Of a stretch of DNA of 8,255 nucleotides, positions 1-5,544 are shown piece by piece. This DNA is from an uncultured Bacteroidales bacterium (GTDB taxonomy: Bacteria > Bacteroidota > Bacteroidia > Bacteroidales > Bacteroidaceae). The notes beneath the pieces are model-generated. The model made no database searches, was not told the DNA's origin, and saw only the letters and a list, made by a program, of their open reading frames with translations. The translations under genes and the position numbers were made by a program. Each line of letters begins with the position of its first letter. Within the stretch, counting starts at the first letter, position 1. The stretch is taken from positions 1-8,255 of the forward strand of contig CALBKR010000055.1 of assembly GCA_937896105.1 (NCBI GenBank). The letters run 5' to 3'.

Positions 1-228
1 GTCGTATTTCCTGCAATCAGCATTGCATCCCCGATTGTCTCACCTGTTTTCTTATCAAAGAGTCGTCCTTTCAGATTCATTGCCGCCATAACATCTCTGA
101 TTTTAGCTGCAGAGATATTGTCTTTATCTACTCCCTTTAAGATTTCATCAACATCTGCTTCAGACCATGTCACCATAATATAGTCATCCAATTCAAATGC
201 TTTTATATCGTATTGATATGATGACGTT
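1..228 (-). other. Low-GC coding segment of unknown origin replacing the rest of folD
   Basis: By hand count this stretch is about 38% GC (86 of 228), against about 53% (118 of 224) for the FolD part at 229-452. It is open in the folD frame and reads like real protein: acidic, with [20 protein letters not shown], a [17 protein letters not shown] helix-like stretch and [17 protein letters not shown] near the edge. I do not recognise the family. The composition change and loss of homology coincide, so the segment probably comes from a different locus or genome. No terminal repeats or transposase can be seen because the window ends here. Confidence 0.6.
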
Positions 229-452
229 TCTTCGGAAATATTTTCGTCGAACGTCTTCAGTGTTGAAACGAAACCGCACTGCTCGCAGGCCTTCACTTTG
301 TTGGCGACATAGGTTTCGCTGCCGCCGTCGTGTCCGACGAGTATCGCTGCAAGGTGGGGGCGCTTGCCGCCATTCTGCAGTATGTTCTCTACCTCTTCTG
401 CTATCTCCTTCTTTATTGCGGCCGATACGGCCTTGCCATCGATAAGTTGCAT
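1..452 (-). CDS. folD: FolD N-terminal part joined in frame to unrelated sequence (partial, runs off left edge)
   Basis: FolD is the cytosolic bifunctional methylenetetrahydrofolate dehydrogenase/cyclohydrolase of one-carbon metabolism. Translating the minus strand from the ATG at 452-450 gives a start [17 protein letters not shown], then [20 protein letters not shown] and [14 protein letters not shown] (about residues 28-61). These are the conserved FolD N-terminal strands, and YVxxK holds the Tyr and Lys of the active site. Similarity stops around residue 75, after ENISEE. Where FolD normally continues with a helix leading to the QLPLP motif, this frame reads [19 protein letters not shown] and on to the window edge without a stop (about 76 more codons). 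The NAD(P)-binding domain is not seen. The gene starts 43 bases after ffh ends, the ffh-folD order I expect in Bacteroidales. The FolD part is secure; whether the product is a real fusion, a broken gene or an assembly chimera is open. Confidence 0.75.
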   Translation of the reverse strand, partial: MQLIDGKAVSAAIKKEIAEEVENILQNGGKRPHLAAILVGHDGGSETYVANKVKACEQCGFVSTLKTFDENISEETSSYQYDIKAFELDDYIMVTWSEADVDEILKGVDKDNISAAKIRDVMAAMNLKGRLFDKKTGETIGDAMLIAGNT

Positions 453-495
453 AGGAATTTGCTTTTTGGGGGTTAATGGTCTTGGTGTGTCGCTA

Positions 496-1818
496 TCAGA
501 ACTTGAATTTAGGCATCATCTTGCCCATCTTGTTGCCGGCAACGCCTTTCATAGTCTTGCGTATCTGGTCGAACTGTTTCATCAGGCGGTTTACCTCCTG
601 CATTGTGGTTCCGCTACCGCGTGCTATGCGCTCTTTACGCGAGGTGTTGATGATGTCTGGGTTCGAGCGCTCCTTTGGGGTCATAGAGCAGATGATGGCC
701 TCTACATTCTTGAAGGCATTGTCGTCGATGTCAAGGTCTTTCACTGCCTTGCCTACACCGGGAATCATTGCCATAAGATCCTTTATGTTGCCCATCTTCT
801 TTATCTGCTGTATCTGCGCAAGGAAATCGTTGAAATCGAACTGGTTGCGTGCAAGCTTTCGCTGTAGCTTCTTTGCCTCCTCTTCGTCGAACTGCTCCTG
901 GGCGCGCTCAACGAGTGATACGACGTCACCCATTCCCAATATGCGGTCGGCCATACGGTTGGGGTGGAACTGGTCGATAGCCTCCATCTTTTCACCTGTA
1001 CCGATGAACTTGATGGGCTTTGTTACCACTGTGCGTATCGACAATGCGGCACCGCCACGGGTGTCACCGTCGAGCTTGGTGAGTATGACACCTGTGAAAT
1101 CCAAACGGTCGTTGAACTCCTTGGCGGTGTTCACGGCATCCTGTCCGGTCATAGCGTCGACAACAAAGAGAGTCTCGGTGGGTTTCTCTGCCTCCTTGAT
1201 GGCTGCTATCTCGTTCATCATCGCCTCGTCTATGGCCAAGCGGCCGGCGGTATCTATGATGACAAGGTTGTAGCTCTTGGCCTTGGCCTCCTTGATGGCG
1301 TTGAGCGCTATCTGTACGGGGTCTTTGCTCTCTGGCTCGCTGTACACAGGCACGCCTATTGTCTCACCGAGTACCTTCAGCTGGTCAATGGCGGCAGGAC
1401 GGTAGACGTCGCAGGCCACGAGCAACGGGTTGCGGTTCTTCTTTTTCTTGAGGTAGTTGGCGAGCTTTGACGAGAAGGTTGTCTTACCGCTACCTTGCAA
1501 ACCCGACATAAGTATAACCGCCGGGTGCCCTTCGTAGCTCACCTCGGCAGTCTCGCCTCCCATAAGGGCGGTGAGCTCGTCGTGGACAATCTTCACCATC
1601 AGCTGGCTCGGGTGGAGCGATGTGAGCACGTTCTGGCCAATGGCCTTATTCTTTACTGTGTCGGTAAAGGTCTTTGCCACCTTGTAGTTCACATCGGCAT
1701 CGAGCAGTGCCTTGCGCACATCTTTCAGTGTTTCGGCTACATTGACTTCGGTAATGCGCCCCTCTCCTTTGAGTATCTTCAATGAGCGTTCAAGGCGCTC
1801 GCTTAAGTTTTCAAACAT
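496..1818 (-). CDS. ffh: Signal recognition particle GTPase Ffh (SRP54)
   Basis: Ffh is the protein of the bacterial SRP. With 4.5S RNA it binds signal sequences on nascent chains and delivers ribosomes to the receptor FtsY at the inner membrane. The 440-residue length is normal. An N-terminal helical bundle (about 1-90) precedes the G domain: P-loop GLQGSGKTT at 106-114, DVYRPAA at 137-143, DTAGR at 189-193, TKLDG at 247-251 and GTGE at 273-276. The M domain (about 295-440) contains the RNA-binding helix region [20 protein letters not shown] (393-412) and ends in a basic, Met-containing tail, [13 protein letters not shown]. The gene lies 22 bases after the DUF4831-like gene and 43 bases before folD, which suggests one transcript. 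No Shine-Dalgarno sequence is seen. Every hallmark motif is intact, so the call is firm. Confidence 0.98.
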   Translation of the reverse strand: MFENLSERLERSLKILKGEGRITEVNVAETLKDVRKALLDADVNYKVAKTFTDTVKNKAIGQNVLTSLHPSQLMVKIVHDELTALMGGETAEVSYEGHPAVILMSGLQGSGKTTFSSKLANYLKKKKNRNPLLVACDVYRPAAIDQLKVLGETIGVPVYSEPESKDPVQIALNAIKEAKAKSYNLVIIDTAGRLAIDEAMMNEIAAIKEAEKPTETLFVVDAMTGQDAVNTAKEFNDRLDFTGVILTKLDGDTRGGAALSIRTVVTKPIKFIGTGEKMEAIDQFHPNRMADRILGMGDVVSLVERAQEQFDEEEAKKLQRKLARNQFDFNDFLAQIQQIKKMGNIKDLMAMIPGVGKAVKDLDIDDNAFKNVEAIICSMTPKERSNPDIINTSRKERIARGSGTTMQEVNRLMKQFDQIRKTMKGVAGNKMGKMMPKFKF

Positions 1819-1840
1819 CTTTTATCGTTTTGTTATATTA

Positions 1841-2908
1841 TTAATTTCTCTTTATGCTTATTATGCCGCCTGTGGCTGTGTCGAAGATAACTTTCGTTGT
1901 GTTGTTCTTGTTGAAAAGCGTTCTTGAAAGTACCTCGGTCAATCCTATCTGGGCAAGGGCTATCTCTTTCTCGATGAAAGTGCGGCCTCGGGTATACACC
2001 TCGAACCTTGCACGCCCGGGAATGTTGTAGCAGATGCCCTCTTTCTTTATTGTCTTTTTCTTGCCTGTCTCCTCACCGGCTATGGGCTGGCTCACTGTGT
2101 CCAGGTTCTTGAGACTGTAATATACGGGCTCGCCGGCAAGGTTCTCCTTGTCGACTACTCCAATTTTGCGAGAGAAACGGAACAGCACTGCTTTTGTGGT
2201 GTCGCACTCGGCTCCGGGGATGAACTCATAGCTGTAGCTGTGGTATATTGTGTCGCTACGGCCGGTGAACATCTCGGTGAGTGCGCGCTCCTGCTTGTCG
2301 AGTTCCTGCAATACCAAGGAGATTGCTGCGCCATCGCCCGGCATATTCTCGGCTTGGCCGCGTGTTATCGCAAGCTTGCTTTCGCGTATTGCATATATCT
2401 CCTTTGCTGTAAGCTCGGCCATTTTGGCGGTCGATGTAGCCTGTAGCATCTCTTCGGTCATATATTGCGATGCGTCGGTGTAGCTGCCACGGCTGTTGGT
2501 TGTGGATTTGCTGTTGGCTGTCTGCCTTTCGGGTGCAGCGGCGTTTATCGCCTCTATGATGCCTTTGTCATTGAGGACAATGTTGCTTGCCGTGCTGCCG
2601 TTAAGCTTTATGGTGAACGACTTGTCCTTGTTGGGTATGCCTTCGCAGTCGCTTTCGATCCCGGTGAGTTCCCATTGGCTGCTTGCCTCTGTTATGGCAT
2701 CCTTAATGTGAAGGTATCTCTCGGCATAGCTGTAGAACTCGCCCGGGGTCTGTGTCACGCAACGCGCCTCGACACTGATGTTTATCTTTGTGTCGGGCAG
2801 TGAATAGGTGACCCCTTCTGCGGCTCCGGGAAAGAAGGTGCTGACTTCGGTCTGTGCCACGCAGGGTGCAGCAGTTGCCAATATGAGTGCTGTGATGATT
2901 TTTTTCAT
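1841..2908 (-). CDS. Exported DUF4831-like protein of unknown function
   Basis: From the chosen start the protein has 355 residues. It begins with a signal peptide, MKKIITALILATAAPCVAQ, with likely signal peptidase I cleavage after CVA (residue 18). The Cys at 16 is preceded by Pro, which makes a lipoprotein signal unlikely. The region YSLPDTKINISVEARCV...YSYAERYL (about 35-82) resembles the conserved N-terminal part of DUF4831, a Bacteroidota family of unknown function; I recognise it from memory only. The middle (about 130-200) is Ser/Thr/Ala/Glu-rich. The C-terminal part has alternating beta-type sequence, for example GRARFEVYTRGR, and ends GGIISIKRN. An in-frame Met 30 bases upstream (2938) exists. 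It would put a polar stretch before the signal peptide and lies only about 15 bases from the predicted transcription start, so 2908 is preferred. The site is probably periplasmic or surface. Function is unknown. Confidence 0.8.
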   Translation of the reverse strand: MKKIITALILATAAPCVAQTEVSTFFPGAAEGVTYSLPDTKINISVEARCVTQTPGEFYSYAERYLHIKDAITEASSQWELTGIESDCEGIPNKDKSFTIKLNGSTASNIVLNDKGIIEAINAAAPERQTANSKSTTNSRGSYTDASQYMTEEMLQATSTAKMAELTAKEIYAIRESKLAITRGQAENMPGDGAAISLVLQELDKQERALTEMFTGRSDTIYHSYSYEFIPGAECDTTKAVLFRFSRKIGVVDKENLAGEPVYYSLKNLDTVSQPIAGEETGKKKTIKKEGICYNIPGRARFEVYTRGRTFIEKEIALAQIGLTEVLSRTLFNKNNTTKVIFDTATGGIISIKRN

Positions 2909-2956
2909 CTTTAATTGGTTTTGGTTTTGCTTGAGCACAAAAACTCTAATTTGGCG

Positions 2957-2964
2957 CGAAGATA
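2957..2964 (-). promoter_or_regulatory. Probable -7 element for the DUF4831-ffh-folD transcript
   Basis: Read on the minus strand the bases are TATCTTCG, one mismatch from the Bacteroidota -7 consensus TAnnTTTG. No good TTG lies 19-21 bases upstream; the nearest is a CTG with an 18-base spacer. Transcription would start near 2950, giving a leader of about 40 bases to the ATG at 2908. That in turn disfavours the alternative upstream start at 2938. Confidence 0.5.
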
Positions 2965-3055
2965 CAAATTTGTTTTTAAATTCAGGTTTAAAAGTTATGT
3001 TAACTTATATATAAGATTTTTATTTAACCCTTCTACTAATAAAAAACCGCGAACA

Positions 3056-3088
3056 TTGTGTTTTTTCCGTAACTTTGTTTTACTTTTG
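3056..3088 (+). promoter_or_regulatory. Probable hpt-adk-obgE promoter (two candidate -7 boxes)
   Basis: Two exact matches to TAnnTTTG are present: TAACTTTG at 3070-3077 and TACTTTTG at 3081-3088. A TTG at 3056-3058 is 22 bases upstream of the second box, slightly longer than the usual 19-21, and too close (11 bases) to the first. I favour the second box, with a start near 3092-3095 and a leader of about 35 bases before hpt. Which box is used cannot be decided from sequence. Confidence 0.55.
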
Positions 3089-3095
3089 TACTTGT

Positions 3096-3107
3096 GCTGA
3101 TATCAGC
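3096..3107. repeat. 12-base perfect palindrome in the hpt leader
   Basis: GCTGATATCAGC is perfectly self-complementary. It lies directly downstream of the second -7 box, at or just after the expected transcription start and 20 bases before the hpt ATG. With one G/T mismatch the symmetry extends to 3093-3110. The position fits an operator for a dimeric repressor or a 5'-end element of the messenger, but no regulator is identified. Confidence 0.5.
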
Positions 3108-3127
3108 GCATTGTAAAACATTTTAGT

Positions 3128-3664
3128 ATGTCAACGATTAGAATACACGACAGGGAGTTTGTGGCATCGATTCCCAATGAAGAGATTGTACGCGAGGTGA
3201 AGCGTGTCGCAGCGCAGATAAACAGGGATTATGCAGGCAAACGTCCGCTTCTTCTCGGTGTGCTCAACGGCTGTTTTATGTATGCTGCCGAGCTTATGCG
3301 TAACCTTGAGATAGAGTGTGAGATTTCGTTCGTGAAACTCTCTTCGTATCAGGGTACCAACAGTACAGGTGTCATCCGTGAGGTGCTCGGCCTTTCCGAG
3401 TCAATTACCGGCCGTGATGTGATTATCATCGAGGATATCGTTGACACCGGCTTGACAATGCAGAATATGCTTGAGACTCTTGGTACAAGGGAGCCGGCTT
3501 CGATAGAGATAACTTCGCTGTTTGTGAAACCGTCTCGCCTGCAGGTGCCAGTGAATGTGAAATATGCTGCATTCACTATCCCAGACAGGTTTATTGTAGG
3601 CTATGGCCTTGACTATGACGGTCTCGGCAGGAACCTTCCCGATGTTTACGATGTTGTAGAATAA
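3128..3664 (+). CDS. hpt: Hypoxanthine (guanine) phosphoribosyltransferase
   Basis: This enzyme joins hypoxanthine or guanine to PRPP to give IMP or GMP in cytosolic purine salvage. At 178 residues it is typical of bacterial Hpt. LLGVLNGC (42-49) is the loop that contacts pyrophosphate. FVKLSSYQGT (68-77) is the start of the flexible loop that closes over the active site. VIIIEDIVDTGLT (98-110) is the hallmark PRPP-binding motif with its acidic pair and catalytic-region Asp. FVKP (132-135) supplies the purine-contacting Lys, and PDRFIVGYGLDYDG (152-165) is the C-terminal base-stacking and metal-binding segment. There is no signal peptide. It is the first gene of the plus-strand cluster, 10 bases before adk, so the two are almost certainly cotranscribed. 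Guanine versus hypoxanthine preference cannot be read from the sequence. Confidence 0.96.
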   Translation: MSTIRIHDREFVASIPNEEIVREVKRVAAQINRDYAGKRPLLLGVLNGCFMYAAELMRNLEIECEISFVKLSSYQGTNSTGVIREVLGLSESITGRDVIIIEDIVDTGLTMQNMLETLGTREPASIEITSLFVKPSRLQVPVNVKYAAFTIPDRFIVGYGLDYDGLGRNLPDVYDVVE

Positions 3665-3674
3665 ATTTGATACT

Positions 3675-4247
3675 ATGCTTAATATAGTTATTTTCGGTGC
3701 TCCTGGCAGTGGCAAGGGCACACAGAGTGAGAGAATTGTAGAAAAGTACGGTCTTGATCATATCTCGACAGGTGAGGTGTTGCGTGGTGAGATTGCTGCA
3801 GGTACAGAGCTTGGCAAAACAGCGCAGAAGATTATAGACAAAGGGCAGCTCATCCCTGATGAATTGATGATAAGCATCCTCGCAGGCAAACTCGATAAGC
3901 TGGTCGACAGCAAGGGTGTTATCTTCGATGGCTTTCCTCGTACTATAGCTCAGGCCGAGGCTCTTAAGGTTATGCTTAACGGGCGTGGTCAGGATGTGAC
4001 GGCTATGATAGAACTTGATGTGCCCGAGGATGAACTTATGACACGCCTTTTATTGCGTGGCAAGGAGTCGGGGCGTGCCGATGATAATGAGGAGACGATA
4101 AAGAAACGCCTTGTAGTGTACAATGAGCAGACATCTCCTCTCAAGGAGTGGTATAAGGCCGATGGCAAGCATTGCTACATAAACGGTTCGGGCGAACTCG
4201 ACCGCATCTTTGCAGACATTGTTGCTGCTATCGACTCGAGAATGTAA
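3675..4247 (+). CDS. adk: Adenylate kinase, short-LID type
   Basis: Adk interconverts ATP + AMP and 2 ADP, setting the cellular adenylate energy charge. The protein has 190 residues. The P-loop GAPGSGKGT is at 8-16. The AMP-binding helices follow (STGEVLR at 31-37), with DGFPRT at 85-90. The LID region runs roughly from RLLLRGKESGRADDNEETI to KKR (124-145), and carries the Arg residues that grip phosphates. The LID is short and has no Cys, so this is the non-zinc short form rather than the long form of E. coli; I expect the short form in Bacteroidota. It sits 10 bases after hpt with no separate promoter visible, consistent with a shared nucleotide-metabolism transcript. Start ATG as given; no Shine-Dalgarno sequence. 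Confidence 0.97.
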   Translation: MLNIVIFGAPGSGKGTQSERIVEKYGLDHISTGEVLRGEIAAGTELGKTAQKIIDKGQLIPDELMISILAGKLDKLVDSKGVIFDGFPRTIAQAEALKVMLNGRGQDVTAMIELDVPEDELMTRLLLRGKESGRADDNEETIKKRLVVYNEQTSPLKEWYKADGKHCYINGSGELDRIFADIVAAIDSRM

Positions 4248-4283
4248 TCGGGATACAGCGGGTGTGCTGCATCCGGTAAGGAG

Positions 4284-4310
4284 AGTTGCCACTACCGTTT
4301 AGCGGCAACT
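4284..4310 (+). terminator. Hairpin between adk and obgE, possible partial terminator or attenuator
   Basis: A 7-base stem AGTTGCC (4284-4290) pairs with GGCAACT (4304-4310). Inside it CTA/TAG can continue the stem after one mismatch, leaving the loop CCGTT. A T-rich stretch follows (TTGGTTTTTA, about 4313-4322), but it is separated from the stem by a few bases, so this is not a textbook intrinsic terminator. Since obgE starts only 45 bases later and no clear promoter is seen in between, partial read-through or RNA processing is more likely than a full stop. Confidence 0.45.
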
Positions 4311-4354
4311 TCTTGGTTTTTATAACAGCCGCTTGTCGGTGTGTGAATGGAATT

Positions 4355-5515
4355 ATGGCTGAATCGAATTTTATAGATTATGTAAAGATTGTGTGCCGTT
4401 CGGGTCGTGGTGGACGCGGAATGGCTCACCTTCATCGTGCGAAATATATCCCCAACGGTGGTCCCGACGGCGGTGATGGCGGTAAAGGCGGCGATATAAT
4501 CCTGCGAGGTAACAGGAACTACTGGACATTGCTTCACCTTAAGTATCAGCGCCACATATTTGCCGGCAATGGACAGAATGGCGGCATAAACAAGAGTACA
4601 GGCGCCGATGGCGAGAGCAAGATTGTGGATGTGCCCTGCGGCACCGTTGCATACAATGCCGAGACCGGTGAATTCCTCTGCGATGTGATGGAGGACGGTC
4701 AGCTCGTTACACTTCTCAAAGGAGGCCGCGGCGGCTTGGGTAATGTGCATTTTGCTACTGCAACGCGTCAGGCACCACGTTTTGCGCAACCTGGTGAACC
4801 GATGCAGGAGATGACTGTGACACTTGAACTGAAACTGCTTGCAGATGTCGGTCTTGTGGGTTTCCCGAATGCTGGAAAATCGACTTTGCTCTCATCGGTA
4901 TCAGCAGCTAAACCCAAAATAGCCAATTATCCGTTTACTACACTGGAGCCGAATCTTGGTATCGTCTCCTATCGCGACGGAAAGTCATTCGTTATGGCCG
5001 ATATCCCCGGTATAATAGAGGGCGCGAGTCAGGGCAAGGGACTCGGTCTTCGTTTCCTGCGTCACATTGAGCGCAATTCGTTGTTGCTGTTTATGGTTCC
5101 GGCCGATGCCGATGATATAAAGAAGGAGTACGAGGTTTTGCTGAACGAACTTGCTACATTCAATCCAGAGATGCTTGACAAGCAACGTGTGCTTGCAATC
5201 ACAAAATGTGACTTGATAGATGACGAACTCAAGGAGATGTTGTCGGAGAATCTGCCCGAGGATGTTCCGCACGTGTTTATCTCTGCACCTACCGGCGATG
5301 GTATACAGGAACTCAAGGATGTGCTTTGGGCGGCGCTAAACAGTGAGGAGAATCGCTTGGCGGCTGTAAAGCGCGAAGAGTTGGTGCATCGCAACTATGA
5401 CAGGAATATGCTGGCTGCCGATTTTGCCGATTGGGAGGATGATATCGATGATACTCCATTTGAGGAGGATGAGGAGGATTTGGGCTATGATGAGTTCGAT
5501 TTTGACGATGAATAA
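4355..5515 (+). CDS. obgE: GTPase Obg (ribosome assembly, stress-linked)
   Basis: Obg is a GTPase that binds the 50S subunit late in assembly and links growth to the stringent response. The chosen ATG gives 386 residues beginning [20 protein letters not shown]. The Gly-rich Obg fold spans about 1-158, with [14 protein letters not shown] (35-48) and [11 protein letters not shown] (120-130). The G domain follows: GFPNAGKST (169-177), TTLEP (195-199), DIPG (216-219), TKCD (283-286) and SAP (310-312). The C-terminal tail (358-386) is strongly acidic. An open frame extends upstream to a TTG at 4286, but those codons lie in the intergenic hairpin and do not resemble Obg. The fourth G motif reads TKCD instead of NKxD, so the usual Asn is Thr. 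Cotranscription with adk is likely, the gap being 107 bases. Confidence 0.96.
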   Translation: MAESNFIDYVKIVCRSGRGGRGMAHLHRAKYIPNGGPDGGDGGKGGDIILRGNRNYWTLLHLKYQRHIFAGNGQNGGINKSTGADGESKIVDVPCGTVAYNAETGEFLCDVMEDGQLVTLLKGGRGGLGNVHFATATRQAPRFAQPGEPMQEMTVTLELKLLADVGLVGFPNAGKSTLLSSVSAAKPKIANYPFTTLEPNLGIVSYRDGKSFVMADIPGIIEGASQGKGLGLRFLRHIERNSLLLFMVPADADDIKKEYEVLLNELATFNPEMLDKQRVLAITKCDLIDDELKEMLSENLPEDVPHVFISAPTGDGIQELKDVLWAALNSEENRLAAVKREELVHRNYDRNMLAADFADWEDDIDDTPFEEDEEDLGYDEFDFDDE

Positions 5516-5544
5516 ACAAAAACAAATACAAAACAAAACAATTT

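Larger units (their letters stand above)
2909..3127. promoter_or_regulatory. Divergent A/T-rich intergenic region
   Basis: This region separates the minus-strand DUF4831-ffh-folD group from the plus-strand hpt cluster and must drive both. The middle (about 2960-3060) is very A/T-rich. It contains an inverted repeat AAGTTA-TGT-TAACTT at 2992-3006, overlapped by the palindrome CTTATATATAAG at 3004-3015. No open frame with convincing protein sequence is present. The individual promoter elements are listed separately. Confidence 0.7.

Noticed and set aside
476..1273. Long plus-strand open frame opposite ffh
   Set aside because: It lies antisense within the firmly identified ffh coding sequence, and its translation is low-complexity and Ser/Arg-rich with no recognisable domain; it is a shadow of ffh codon structure.
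2879..2908. Lipoprotein signal in the DUF4831-like protein
   Set aside because: A Cys follows the hydrophobic stretch, but the preceding residues are AAP; Pro directly before Cys does not fit a lipobox, whereas CVA-Q fits signal peptidase I.
2909..2938. Upstream Met start for the DUF4831-like protein
   Set aside because: It would place MLKQNQNQLK before an otherwise normal signal peptide and begin only a dozen or so bases after the predicted transcription start.
3070..3077. First -7 box (TAACTTTG) as the sole hpt promoter
   Set aside because: The box matches the consensus, but no TTG lies at a suitable distance upstream; the box at 3081-3088 has a better-placed TTG. It is kept only as an alternative.
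4286..4354. N-terminal extension of obgE from a TTG codon
   Set aside because: The extra 23 codons pass through the intergenic hairpin and do not resemble Obg; the ATG at 4355 gives the expected [14 protein letters not shown] start.
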